DNA of 64,000 nt from assembly GCA_001636495.1 (NCBI GenBank), contig KV440964.1, positions 3,426,666-3,490,665 on the forward strand, given 5' to 3'. Source of the DNA: Sutcliffiella horikoshii. Lineage in GTDB: Bacteria; Bacillota; Bacilli; Bacillales; Bacillaceae_I. This document shows, piece after piece, positions 35,103 to 44,919 of this stretch. The notes under the pieces were generated by a model. That model ran no database searches, was not told the origin of the DNA, and worked only from the letters and a program-made list of their open reading frames with translations. The translations under genes and the position numbers were made by a program. Positions within the stretch are counted from its first letter, which is position 1. Every line of letters begins with the position of its first letter.

Positions 35103-35435
35103 CTATTCCTCTTCTTCTTCGTCGTCATCTTCGTCTTCATCTTCATCTTCATCTTCGTCTTCATCTTCATCTTCATCTTCGTCTTCGTCGTCTTCATCTT
35201 CGTCTTCGTCGTCAGCTTCTTCTACCTCTTCATCATCTTCATCTTCGTCGTCATAATGATAATCCTTTTTTAAACCATCACTATACTCTGCGGCAATTTT
35301 CACCTCAGCTACTTCTCCATCTCTAATTGCTTTTAAAAGAGCATTTAAAGCTTCTTCTGCACTAAGATCTGGAGATAAACTAAAACCATTGTCAAAATCA
35401 AGTTTCAATTTTGCTTTACGTAATTCATTTGACAT
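35103..35435 (-). CDS. Small protein with long Asp/Glu tail, paralog 2
   Basis: A 110-residue protein. The core KLKLDFDNGFSLSPDLSAEE then ALNALLKAIRDGEVAEVKIAAEY matches the gene at 28688. After about residue 63 the tail is nearly all Asp and Glu (over 40 acidic residues, about 150 bp of GA-rich codons). ATG 35435 follows TAGGAGTG. The tail would bind Ca or basic proteins; function unknown. The tail DNA is low-complexity and may vary in length. Confidence 0.7.
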   Translation of the reverse strand: MSNELRKAKLKLDFDNGFSLSPDLSAEEALNALLKAIRDGEVAEVKIAAEYSDGLKKDYHYDDEDEDDEEVEEADDEDEDEDDEDEDEDEDEDEDEDEDEDEDDDEEEEE

Positions 35436-35514
35436 TCTTCTCACTCCTACTCATCTAAATAATTGATATATTACCAATTTATGCAATTACCTAGACCTTT
35501 AATGAACACATTTT

Positions 35515-35943
35515 TTAATTTCCGCGCTTTTTTTGACTAGAGGTTGACTTAAAGGTAATCCAAGGTAACTTTAAGGCTTTTTCCTCCACGATTATGGTTA
35601 CTTTTATATTGGAAACCGGTATTTTTTCTTCTTCTTCTTCTTCAATGATTTCTTCATTTTCCATAATAATATCCAGTTCAATAACTTCTTCACTTTCTGA
35701 AAGAGGTCTCTTCTTTATAGCTACCTGTTCCTGACCCTTAAATTCACCACTCATCGACAGCTCCACTAAATCATTCTTTAGCAGGGAGTGTAACTGAGAA
35801 TTAACAGCTGTCTCGTTTAATACAAGCTCGTCAGGATTTTGCAGCATTTTTTCATATTCCGCCATATTCCATCCCATTGGACCGGGAGGCGAGAAGGTGA
35901 ATTTCCCCAAATCCAACTTTGGTATTTTAGGACTTTCCGCCAT
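35515..35943 (-). CDS. YtxO-like/unknown spore protein in cotSA operon
   Basis: A 142-residue soluble protein. N terminus Pro-rich (KIPKLDLGKFTFSPPGPMGW), a middle acidic run (EEIIEEEEEEKI), then strands (VSNIKVTIIVEEKA), ending in basic SSQKKRGN. It follows cotS with 1 base between stop and start, RBS GGAGGGG. B. subtilis has ytxO of similar length beside cotSA; I cannot confirm identity. It is probably a coat protein. Confidence 0.65.
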   Translation of the reverse strand: MAESPKIPKLDLGKFTFSPPGPMGWNMAEYEKMLQNPDELVLNETAVNSQLHSLLKNDLVELSMSGEFKGQEQVAIKKRPLSESEEVIELDIIMENEEIIEEEEEEKIPVSNIKVTIIVEEKALKLPWITFKSTSSQKKRGN

Positions 35944-35944
35944 T

Positions 35945-37006
35945 TTAGATCCCCTCCTTGTTTGAAGAAGTGATTTCTTTAAAAATGGAAGGATAATGTT
36001 TTAGGAAGTTCCCCTTGGACTCTTCAAGTGCAATGATATTCTGTAATGCCCAGATATATTTTTCATCTGACCATGACCTTTTTTGGGCTAAAAAATATTT
36101 ATGGGCAATCGCACAAAAAAGATGAGGAAATTTTAAATCGATCGAGAGAATACGGTAGTACTCCTCAGTCAACGGATTAGCTCTTTGATAGGCGCGTAAT
36201 AAATCAAATACAAGGTTCTCATCCCAAACAGAAAACTTCTTCATCATTTTGTTTAAAATTATTCGTATATCACGGGTTGGTAGATCATAAGTTACCGAGT
36301 GTAGCTCCTTCATAAACAGGGCGTCTTCCACTTCTGTAAATCTTGCTAAAGTGAAATCTTGCTGACAGAAGCCTTTTAAACTACTAACCTCTCTGGAAAT
36401 ATCCGTATAGATTGGTTCTTCCAGAGCAGTCAATGCCGATTGTGCCCGGGAAATCATTTCATCTACATGCTCTAAAAATAATAGGGAGAAAACATCATCA
36501 GGATACGATTGTGCAATCGTTTTATTTCCTTCCAGCTCTTGAAGTTTCCAACGAAATAATTTATGCCACTTACCTAGTCTGCTTCGTGTTTTACTCTCTT
36601 CCGCCGGAACATACCCTTTTGAAGCTTGATAGAAGTTACCAGAAAACTCCATAGCCTTTAGCATTTGCTCTTTGTTGTAATAAATCACTTCATTTCCTTC
36701 TACTTTATCGAACAGCACATAACTAACCGACCCTGCACCAATGCAAATTCCACCATTTTTTGTTTCATGAATCGGTGTTATGGCAAGCCCTTTTTTGTGT
36801 AAATGCTGATGAGCACCAGCAAGAAAAAGCATTCTCTCTGGCTTCATGCTTGCTTGCTTTAAAATCTTTTTTCCTTCGGTGGTATCAACTTCCCAAGTAG
36901 TTCTTCCACTTCTGCTGGAAATTAGCCGAACATCGGAAATACCAAACGAATAAAAATCCAGTACTAGTTGCAAGTGATCTTTTTCCATCTCATGATTTTG
37001 TTCCAA
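35945..37006 (-). CDS. cotS: CotS-family spore coat protein (kinase-like)
   Basis: A 353-residue protein of the CotS/YsxE kinase-like family (phosphotransferase fold). Features: SRSGRTTWEVDTTEGKKILKQ at the N-terminal lobe, CQQDFTLARFTEVE as the degenerate catalytic loop (H-x-D replaced), and DLPTRDIRIILNKMM as the metal-motif region. TTG start follows AGAGGTGATG. It sits directly after cotSA as in B. subtilis, and is a paralog of cotI at 38380. Deposited in the coat; enzymic activity not shown here. Confidence 0.85.
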   Translation of the reverse strand: MEQNHEMEKDHLQLVLDFYSFGISDVRLISSRSGRTTWEVDTTEGKKILKQASMKPERMLFLAGAHQHLHKKGLAITPIHETKNGGICIGAGSVSYVLFDKVEGNEVIYYNKEQMLKAMEFSGNFYQASKGYVPAEESKTRSRLGKWHKLFRWKLQELEGNKTIAQSYPDDVFSLLFLEHVDEMISRAQSALTALEEPIYTDISREVSSLKGFCQQDFTLARFTEVEDALFMKELHSVTYDLPTRDIRIILNKMMKKFSVWDENLVFDLLRAYQRANPLTEEYYRILSIDLKFPHLFCAIAHKYFLAQKRSWSDEKYIWALQNIIALEESKGNFLKHYPSIFKEITSSNKEGI

Positions 37007-37022
37007 AAGTCATCACCTCTCT

Positions 37023-38162
37023 TTAATTACCAGTAGCTTCTTTATACACCGCCATCAGATTATTCTCTACATTCCTCCAGCTGAAGTCCCTTTCTACTTT
37101 TTCACGCCCATATCTTCCTAGTCTTTCTCTCTTATTGGAATCATGTAATAAGGAGTTAATTAGAGTCGCATAACTTTCAGGATCTTCGAATTGATCAACA
37201 ACATATCCGTTTTTCCCCTCATTGATGACCTCGGGATTCCCACCACGCTTACTCGTAATAATTGGCAACCCGGCAGCCATGGCTTCATAATGGACCCGTG
37301 CTAGTGGTTCCTGCCATTGGGAAGAACATACAAATACATCCGACATGGCAAATAATTTCGGAATATCCACTGGTTTAACAAACTTAATGAACATTACATT
37401 TTCTTGATACATGGCACCGAGTGTATAAAGATGTTTAACGTAATTATTGACCTGATCATCACCAAACCACTTGGATCCAATGAATACCATCGTGACATTT
37501 TGATGCTCTTTTTTTATAGACGGAAGAGCTTGTAACAAAATATGAGGTCCTTTTACCTTACTGAGCCTTCCTACAAAAAGAATTACCTTTCTATTAGAAA
37601 GTCCGAGCTCGTTTCTTATACTGCTTCTCCCCTGACCTCCCTTTGAAGTCCAGGGCGGCTGGAATGTATCTAAATCTACTCCAGAATATACGGTTTTTAC
37701 TTTCGATTTCGCAAATGGAAATCGATCTGTAATGGTTCTTCCAATAAAGTCACTGACTGTAACTACCTTTGACACAAGGTTTAAGCACTCTTTTCCTTCT
37801 TGATCACTCAATTTCTCATAAGTAAACATTTCGTTATGGACACTTAATACTATTTTGGATGCAGGTGTCGCTTCCTTTACTGATTTCACCCATAACGGGC
37901 GATTACATAAATGGATGACATCATAGGTTTCTTGTTGAAGATGAGAGATGATTGAAGTCAGATAATTTTTTTCGTCAAAACGAATGTAGCGTACATTTCC
38001 TCTCTTCTCCTGCTTCTCCAGTTCCTCATGCTGAATCGAAAAAATGGTTACATCATGGTTTTTACCAATAATGGCAGCAACAGAGTCAATATATATTTGA
38101 ATTGCACCACCACGAATTGCCGGTACCGGAAGTTTTTCTGTAGCAATATAGGCTATTTTCAT
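37023..38162 (-). CDS. cotSA: CotSA, spore coat GT4 glycosyltransferase-like protein
   Basis: A 379-residue GT4 protein. Strong match to B. subtilis CotSA: TEKLPVPAIRGGAIQIY, VHNEMFTYEKLS, FVGRLSKVKGPHILLQALP, VFIGSKWFGDDQVNNYVKHL and SSQWQEPLARVHYEAMAAGLPI. It helps coat assembly and is found in the coat. ATG follows AAAAGGAGG. Followed by cotS (16-base gap) and the 142-residue gene. Divergent from cotI with a shared 218-base control region. Confidence 0.93.
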   Translation of the reverse strand: MKIAYIATEKLPVPAIRGGAIQIYIDSVAAIIGKNHDVTIFSIQHEELEKQEKRGNVRYIRFDEKNYLTSIISHLQQETYDVIHLCNRPLWVKSVKEATPASKIVLSVHNEMFTYEKLSDQEGKECLNLVSKVVTVSDFIGRTITDRFPFAKSKVKTVYSGVDLDTFQPPWTSKGGQGRSSIRNELGLSNRKVILFVGRLSKVKGPHILLQALPSIKKEHQNVTMVFIGSKWFGDDQVNNYVKHLYTLGAMYQENVMFIKFVKPVDIPKLFAMSDVFVCSSQWQEPLARVHYEAMAAGLPIITSKRGGNPEVINEGKNGYVVDQFEDPESYATLINSLLHDSNKRERLGRYGREKVERDFSWRNVENNLMAVYKEATGN

Positions 38163-38309
38163 TTGTGACCTCCTTTTACCTAAAAACGGTAGTTTATAAG
38201 TATGGTATGGATGAGCAGGTTTAAAAGTACCTTTTCCTCTTATTCTTTTAGGAAAAAGGGCAAATAACTTAATTGATATTCTTCTGCTGAAAAAACACTC
38301 CGGTCAATA

Positions 38310-38337
38310 ACATTTCTACCGTAAGGACCATACCTTA
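38310..38337 (+). promoter_or_regulatory. SigK-type promoter of cotI
   Basis: AC (38310-38311), 17-base spacer, CATACCTTA (38329-38337). The B. subtilis counterpart is expressed late in the mother cell. Confidence 0.6.
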
Positions 38338-38343
38338 AAGTAA

Positions 38344-39495
<1,152 letters not shown>

Positions 39496-39803
39496 CCCTT
39501 CAATCAATTTTTATAATGATTAGGGGGAGATGGATAACCACGTCCCTCTCAAACCATCTTTCGTACACATAAGTGTTTTACACTTTAAATTATATATAAT
39601 TCTTGAATTCTTGATTTCGTCGGTAATCAGAACCAAGGGTGTATGACTTAGTCCCTGCTCTCCATGGCCAGGGGCTAAATCGGTTGGTCAACCTTAAGGA
39701 GGCTAAAAAAACCTTATATCTAAAATGATTGCTAACTGGATATGGAGAGTTCCGGTGAAGCCAAAGTCGTTAGCTAGGAGCCGTCTATTCTGAGTGAGTA
39801 ACT
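39496..39803. other. Gap 39496-40031: GC-richer structured stretch, no gene
   Basis: Between cotI and the Cys-rich gene. Around 39640-39680 a hairpin TTAGTCCCTG/CAGGGGCTAA can form, followed by GGTTGGTCAACC and CCTTAAGG. The segment 39740-39790 (GAGAGTTCCGGTGAAGCC and TAGGAGCCG) faintly recalls group II intron domain I. No open frame with RBS was seen. Confidence 0.35.
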
Positions 39804-39879
39804 TAATTTCATATGTTGATTCCCCTTTTGCTATATAACATGCTAGATTCTGGAGGGTGATTAGGGTAAATGAGAAGTT
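39804..39879 (-). repeat. Relic copy of the amidase gene leader and first codons
   Basis: Matches 30422-30500 base by base over much of about 70 bases (AATTTCAT, GATTCCCCTTTTGCTATA, ATGCTAGATTC, GGAGGG), including the start codon region, then diverges. Reading on gives only about a dozen codons before a stop. Confidence 0.7.
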
Positions 39880-40031
39880 GATAAATTTATTTTAATAGAA
39901 AATAGCAAATGCAAATCTATTCTTTCTATTAAAAAAGAGGCAAGCGCACTTCCAAAATCCTAGTAAATGAATAGTATGTGATAGAGAAAATAGTTTTCTC
40001 ACACTACTAAATTGGAAGGGGGGATTAATTT

Positions 40032-40334
40032 ATGGGAATACAATTTCATACTTCTTTAGGAAGCTCGTATTTTTCAAAAGATGAGGAATCATGTTTCTGT
40101 GGAAAGTATCTTTTCAGGTTTTTAGATGAAGAGGTAGCGGTCCGGGTTGTTGGTGGTCCTAGCGGCGGTGGTATCATTCGTGGGATTCTGACAAAAATCA
40201 ATGTCAAATCGGGCATCTTTATTGTGGAGTCTTTTGAAAACGGCAGTTCGGCAGTTCATCACATTTGTTGTAAGGCTGTTTCTAGCATTGAACAATCACG
40301 TTTTCCAAATGTCGATGCCAATAGCACCAATTAG
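40032..40334 (+). CDS. CFCG/CCK-family small Cys-rich protein 3
   Basis: A 100-residue protein. CFCGKYLFRFLDEEVAVRVVG, KINVKSGIFIVESF and HHICCKAVSSI align with the two genes at 18537 and 18888, 21 kb away, though the loop is longer (GGPSGGGI) and the C terminus unlike. ATG follows GAAGGGGGG. It borders the island at the fabI side; the paralog pair borders it at the other side. Function unknown, spore-surface role inferred. Confidence 0.72.
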   Translation: MGIQFHTSLGSSYFSKDEESCFCGKYLFRFLDEEVAVRVVGGPSGGGIIRGILTKINVKSGIFIVESFENGSSAVHHICCKAVSSIEQSRFPNVDANSTN

Positions 40335-40353
40335 ATCCTAGCTCCTGAAACAG

Positions 40354-40396
40354 AAAAATCCGACCTTGGCTTAAAGATCAAGATCGGATTTTTTAT
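40354..40396. terminator. Bidirectional terminator
   Basis: AAAAATCCGA and TCGGATTTTT arms with CTTG/CAAG inner pairs; between the Cys-rich gene and fabI. Confidence 0.8.
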
Positions 40397-40429
40397 TTAT
40401 GTTTTTTGTAAGCTGCAAAATGAACCTTA

Positions 40430-41200
40430 TTAAAAGATATGATACCCGGAATCCACATGAATGTTTTCCCCAGTAATTCCACGAGAAAGGTTACTGAACA
40501 AGAACAATGCCGTATCCCCTACTTCTTCCTGTGTCGTCACTCTGCGCAACGGAGCTGTTTCTTCAATTTCTTTTAAAATCGAGTTAAAGTCACTTACACC
40601 TTTAGCAGATAGTGTACGGATTGGACCCGCGGAAATAGAGTTCACTCTGATTCCAACTTTACCTAAGTCATTAGCTAAGTATTTCACACTTGCATCAAGG
40701 CTTGCTTTTGCGACGCCCATAACGTTGTAGTTTGGAACCACTTTTTCACCGCCAAGGTATGTCAGTGTTACGATGCTTCCGCCTTCTGTCATTAAGTCTT
40801 TCGCTTCTTTCGCTACTGCAGTTAAAGAGTAGGAGCTGATATTGTGTGCAAGCAAGAAACCGTCTCTAGTAGTGTTCATATAATCGCCTTGCAACTCTTC
40901 TTTGTTCGCGAAAGCTATGCAATGCGCCAGTCCATGTATAACTCCGACTTCTTCTTTGATTTGTTGGAAACAAGTATGGATTTCCTCGTCCTTTGTTATG
41001 TCACAAGGAAGTACCAAAGAATCGTTTCTATCAAGAGATTCTGCAAGTTCACGAACACTTTTCTCTAAGCGCTCACCAGCGTAGGTAAACACAAGACGTG
41101 CTCCTGCATCATGCAAGGAACGTGCAATTCCCCATGCAATACTTCTTTTATTTGCAACACCCATTACTACGTATGTACGACCATCTAAGGATAAATTCAT
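40430..41200 (-). CDS. fabI: Enoyl-[acyl-carrier-protein] reductase FabI
   Basis: A 256-residue NADH-dependent enzyme of fatty-acid elongation. It has the FabI-type coenzyme motif (GVANKRSIAWGIA, residues 14-26), and the catalytic Tyr-x6-Lys in YNVMGVAKASLD, preceded by TLTYLGGEKVVPNYN. The C-terminal GITGENIHVDSGYHIF is canonical. RBS TAGGAGG. Sits at the same place as B. subtilis fabI (yjbW). A FapR site lies 30 bases upstream. Confidence 0.96.
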   Translation of the reverse strand: MNLSLDGRTYVVMGVANKRSIAWGIARSLHDAGARLVFTYAGERLEKSVRELAESLDRNDSLVLPCDITKDEEIHTCFQQIKEEVGVIHGLAHCIAFANKEELQGDYMNTTRDGFLLAHNISSYSLTAVAKEAKDLMTEGGSIVTLTYLGGEKVVPNYNVMGVAKASLDASVKYLANDLGKVGIRVNSISAGPIRTLSAKGVSDFNSILKEIEETAPLRRVTTQEEVGDTALFLFSNLSRGITGENIHVDSGYHIF

Positions 41201-41230
41201 TGTTTTATATCCTCCTATTTATATAAGTTA

Positions 41231-41250
41231 TTAGTACCTAGTCATAATTA
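41231..41250 (-). promoter_or_regulatory. FapR operator and promoter of fabI
   Basis: TTAGTACCTAGTCATAATTA matches the FapR box (TTAGTACCTnnnnnTAATT-like). A TATAAT (minus strand, about 41250-41257) immediately upstream serves as -10. FapR represses lipid genes until malonyl-CoA binds it. Confidence 0.75.
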
Positions 41251-41316
41251 TAGCATATAGTTGTCGAAAAGCGAACTTATTATTTTTTGGTTTAGCACCT
41301 GGTTCTGCAAATCACC

Positions 41317-41444
41317 GCTGTTGATTTCCATAAATGGCTTCGCTTTCCGCGGGGCGACCTTGAGCCTCCTCGCTACGCTGAGCGGTCTCAAGATAGTCGC
41401 TACTCCCCCGCTGGAGTCTACGCAATTTGCTTCAATCCACAGCT
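41317..41444 (-). repeat. Dispersed structured repeat, copy 3 (inverted)
   Basis: Starts CTGTTGATTTCC and ends at CAATCCACAG, with the GCTTCGCTTTCCGCGGGGCG and AGCCTCCTCG blocks. Faces copy 4, 87 bases away. Confidence 0.85.
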
Positions 41445-41531
41445 AGAAATTACTAGAACGAAACATTAAATACTTTTTCAGTTAAATTGGGTAGATAGGT
41501 TTAAGTTATCCTTTCGGTGAAAGTAATTACC

Positions 41532-41657
41532 TTGTTGATTGTAGTGGAAGGCGCGCAGACTCCTGCGGGAGGAAGGGACTGGAAAGACCCCGCAACGCAG
41601 TGAGGAGGCTTTCGGACCGCCCGCGGAAAGCGAAGCGCCTGGAACGGAAATCAACAG
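41532..41657 (+). repeat. Dispersed structured repeat, copy 4
   Basis: TTGATT/AATCAA ends, GGCGC/GCGCC and GAAAG/CTTTC stems. The 40 bases before it (TTTAAGTTATCCTTTCGG) recur before copy 9. Confidence 0.88.
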
Positions 41658-41676
41658 AATTATATACTTTCTCCTA

Positions 41677-41713
41677 TAAAAAAGAAGACCGGCTCTGTTA
41701 TGAACCGGGCTTC
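41677..41713 (-). terminator. Terminator of the antiporter gene
   Basis: GGAAGCCCGG/CCGGTCTTC arms and T6 read on the minus strand. Confidence 0.75.
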
Positions 41714-41715
41714 CA

Positions 41716-43779
41716 TTAATCGTAATCCCTTCCCAATAATACCTCTTTCGGTATCTCCGTCCCTCGTGTACCACGAAGATCCTCTTTTTCTTCTCTTGGG
41801 TAGAAGACGATAAAGCTTTCTGGATTGATTTTTGCAAGCTTCCCCGGAATTTTCTCGAGCTGTGGATGCCAGCCAGTTGTTCCTTTTCTGGCGCTGAGCA
41901 CGACCACTAGATCATCTGGTTCCAAGGTGGGCAGTTTGTTCTCATATAAAGCTGTCCAGCCCTCGACCCATTCCACGACCGTTGGCGGATTCGGCTTGAT
42001 CTCGCGCATATGTGCTTTGTACACATCAGGGAATCCCTTGATAACATAACATTGAATCGTTGCACCAAGGTTGCTCGCAATCAGTTTGATGGTCGCAAGG
42101 GCATCCCAGTAACCAGGCTTATGATCGATTCCTTTAGGAAGAATCAATACAATACGCTTCGTTGTATTCAAAGGATGACCAAGTTTGGATATCAATACAG
42201 AAACGTTAGTCTGATCGAGAACTTGATCGATGACCCCACCGAATATCTTCTGTGGTGCTGTCCTCTCCCCGTTCCATCCAGCTACAAGGGTCGTTATCCG
42301 CTCTTCCGCAATGGCGCGGTTAATTCCGATGGCAATGTTCCGGTCCACCCTTGTGGTTACACGGATTGGCACATCGGCTCCACTTGAGTAGGAAACGGCC
42401 TGCCCAAGCATCTTCTCGGCCTTGGCCACATCCCCATCTGCTTTCCACATGTCACGTTGCACAACACTGAGCGCATATAGTGGGTGCTCGACCGAATTGG
42501 ACTGTCGGATGACAAACGCCAGGTCCATCAAGGACTCCATGGTGTTCGGATTGGCGATCGGAATCAAGATACGCTCAGGTGCATCACCTTTTTGAACAGG
42601 TTTCATCTCTTCTTCAAGCGCAAGTTTCCGTCCGTATTTTTCCACCATATACGGGCCGAAGATACAAGTGATGAGAATCATGATGATGACCCCGTTCACG
42701 GTTGCCTGATCAAGCAGCCCTACATTGAATCCGACAAGGGTTGCGGCAAGGGTTGCAGCTGCCTGTGGCGTCGTAAGACCGAAAATGACCAAGCGCTCGT
42801 CCTTGGAATACTTGTAAAACTTACTCGTTAATGCTGCCGCAATGTATTTACTCAAAAGCAAGCCAATGACAATCGCAATCGTTAAAACCCATGCTTTTGG
42901 ATTGCCGATAAGAACACTTAGGTCCATCAGCATTCCAACCGACAACAGGAAAAATGGAATAAAAATGCTGTTGGCCGTGAAACGGATCCGGTTCATGAGC
43001 GGGCCCTGATCAAAAATAAAGCGGTTAAGGGCAAGCCCTACCAAAAATGCCCCGATGATCGGCTGTAACCCTGCAATCAGTGCCAAGGAGCCAGCTGTAA
43101 AAAGCAGAACCATAACATAGATGAACTCGCCAGTCCCTTCTGTTGCCACGTTCCGGAAAAACCATCTAGATAAAAACGGCGTTCCGAGGAAAATAATAGC
43201 GACAAAAACAATCAAGGAAAATGTCAATTTCACCCCAAAATAAATATCTAGTTCTCCGGCAGCCGCACCGGTAATAACCGCCAGCACCAATAATGCAAAG
43301 GTGTCTGTCAGAATGCTTCCGCCAACTGCCGTAGTGATGGCTTTACTTTTTCCGATTCCAAGACGGCTGGCAATCGGGTAGCCTAGAAGGGTATGAGACC
43401 CTAATATCGAACCGATCAGGATAGCAGCTGCGACACTATAGCCAAGCAGCAAACTGATCAAGGTTCCCACCGCTAACGGTATCCAAAACGACATCATTCC
43501 AAAGACGATGCTCCTGTTTCGGTATTTCTTGAATCCATCCAGGTCCATTTCAAGACCTGCAATGAACATGATAAAAAGTAAACCGACCGTGCCCAGCAGT
43601 TCAATGGTTGAACTTCTCTCCAATACGGCCAACCCATTTGGGCCAATAATGACTCCTGCTAAAATTGGTCCGATCAAACCCGGTATTCGCAACAATTTCA
43701 TGAAATAGGGAAAAATGAAAAAGATGATCATGGCGATAGTAAAAACTAATACCGGTTCCTTGATTGGTAGCTCAAACAT
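41716..43779 (-). CDS. yjbQ: Cation:proton antiporter (CPA2, YjbQ-like) with C-terminal stress-type domain
   Basis: A 687-residue protein. The first 390 residues hold about 12 membrane segments of the Na/H exchanger fold; then a soluble region (about 405-687) that contains a USP/adenine-nucleotide-like part (ERILIPIANPNTMESLMD and VLISKLGHPLNTTKRIVLIL). Longer than the 614 I recall for B. subtilis YjbQ. Ion specificity (K or Na) cannot be told. Located between fabI and prpE as in B. subtilis. Confidence 0.85.
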   Translation of the reverse strand: MFELPIKEPVLVFTIAMIIFFIFPYFMKLLRIPGLIGPILAGVIIGPNGLAVLERSSTIELLGTVGLLFIMFIAGLEMDLDGFKKYRNRSIVFGMMSFWIPLAVGTLISLLLGYSVAAAILIGSILGSHTLLGYPIASRLGIGKSKAITTAVGGSILTDTFALLVLAVITGAAAGELDIYFGVKLTFSLIVFVAIIFLGTPFLSRWFFRNVATEGTGEFIYVMVLLFTAGSLALIAGLQPIIGAFLVGLALNRFIFDQGPLMNRIRFTANSIFIPFFLLSVGMLMDLSVLIGNPKAWVLTIAIVIGLLLSKYIAAALTSKFYKYSKDERLVIFGLTTPQAAATLAATLVGFNVGLLDQATVNGVIIMILITCIFGPYMVEKYGRKLALEEEMKPVQKGDAPERILIPIANPNTMESLMDLAFVIRQSNSVEHPLYALSVVQRDMWKADGDVAKAEKMLGQAVSYSSGADVPIRVTTRVDRNIAIGINRAIAEERITTLVAGWNGERTAPQKIFGGVIDQVLDQTNVSVLISKLGHPLNTTKRIVLILPKGIDHKPGYWDALATIKLIASNLGATIQCYVIKGFPDVYKAHMREIKPNPPTVVEWVEGWTALYENKLPTLEPDDLVVVLSARKGTTGWHPQLEKIPGKLAKINPESFIVFYPREEKEDLRGTRGTEIPKEVLLGRDYD

Positions 43780-44001
43780 TCTATCTACCCCAATCAGTTC
43801 TATTTTTTGTATGTAATAAGCAAGAATTATATCACGTTTTTATCACGCTAATACAGCAATCAGATAAAATTTTCATGAAAATTTTACAAAAATGATACAA
43901 TGAAGATATTAACAGTAGTATGAGCTTTTACCTTTTTCCTCACTCATTTGTATGGGGGAAATGCGATATTTATGAGTACATTAAAGGAGTGTTTACGCTT
44001 T

Positions 44002-44742
44002 ATGAAAATAGATGTTATCGGGGATATCCATGGGTGTATCGAGGAATTCAAAGCCCTGCTTTCTCAATTGAGATACTCAGAGGTAAATGGGGTGTACAAA
44101 CATGCTGAAGGTAGAAAATTAGCCTTTGTCGGGGATTTGACAGACCGCGGTCCGGACTCAATCGGGGTCGTGAAAATTGTTTCCACTTTAGTGGAGGAAA
44201 GACTTGGCTATTATGTTCCTGGCAATCATTGCAACAAACTCTACCGTTTTCTCCTAGGAAACAAAGTCCAGCATACTCATGGACTTGAGACGACTGTGGC
44301 TGAATTCGAGGCACTTTCCGGCGCAGAACAGGAAAGCTTCCGGAAGACATTTATAAAACTGTATGAGGGCGCCCCGCTCTATCAGGTATTAGATAAAGGC
44401 AAACTGATTGTCGCCCACGCCGGCATTAAGAAGGAATACATAGGCCAACAGGGTAAGAAAGTGAAAACCTTTGTACTTTACGGGGATATTACCGGAGAGT
44501 TCCATGAGAACGGGATGCCTGTCAGGCGCGACTGGGCACAAGAGTATGACGGCGATGCCTGGATTGTCTATGGTCACACCCCGGTTCGCGAAGTAAGAAT
44601 CGTAAACAAAACGGCAAACATTGATACCGGTGCGGTGTTTGGCGGAAAGCTTTCAGCTCTTCGCTATCCTGAGATGGAGACGGTTTCTGTGGATTCCGGG
44701 ATGCCGTTTGTGAAGGAGAAGTTTCGGGAGCTGTGGGATTGA
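44002..44742 (+). CDS. prpE: Bis(5'-nucleosyl)-tetraphosphatase PrpE
   Basis: A 246-residue calcineurin-type phosphoesterase hydrolysing Ap4A. Metal motifs [22 protein letters not shown] and VAHAGI appear in order, plus VYGHTPV. ATG 44002 follows AAAGGAGTG; a longer reading from 43948 is not RBS-supported. B. subtilis PrpE is involved in spore germination. Single gene, divergent from yjbQ. Confidence 0.92.
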   Translation: MKIDVIGDIHGCIEEFKALLSQLRYSEVNGVYKHAEGRKLAFVGDLTDRGPDSIGVVKIVSTLVEERLGYYVPGNHCNKLYRFLLGNKVQHTHGLETTVAEFEALSGAEQESFRKTFIKLYEGAPLYQVLDKGKLIVAHAGIKKEYIGQQGKKVKTFVLYGDITGEFHENGMPVRRDWAQEYDGDAWIVYGHTPVREVRIVNKTANIDTGAVFGGKLSALRYPEMETVSVDSGMPFVKEKFRELWD

Positions 44743-44869
44743 TTCAGGTCGGGGGGCTGGTTGGCTCCCTTTTTAGGCGGTCAGCTATGTGACTGGGGAA
44801 TTGGGCGACTGCCATTTCCCGCCGACCATCGTTGACCCTCGTTTCCTCTATTCCGCTTCCCAAATCAGG

Positions 44870-44887
44870 CCCCCCCCCCCAAAAAAA
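44870..44887. repeat. C11-A7 homopolymer tract
   Basis: Eleven C then seven A in the gap after prpE, adjacent to the yjbO terminator; may vary in length or be a sequencing artefact. Confidence 0.6.
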
Positions 44888-44919
44888 GAAAGCCGACATC
44901 CCACAATGGATCGTCAGCT
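44881..44919 (-). terminator. Terminator of the yjbL-relQ-nadF-yjbO operon
   Basis: AGCTGACGATCC/GGGATGTCGGCT arms with T7 tail, minus strand. Confidence 0.85.

Noticed and set aside
34842-35273. Plus-strand frame of Phe/Val/Ile repeats
   Set aside because: It is the antisense of the Asp/Glu tail of the gene at 35103 and the end of ytcC, with no RBS.
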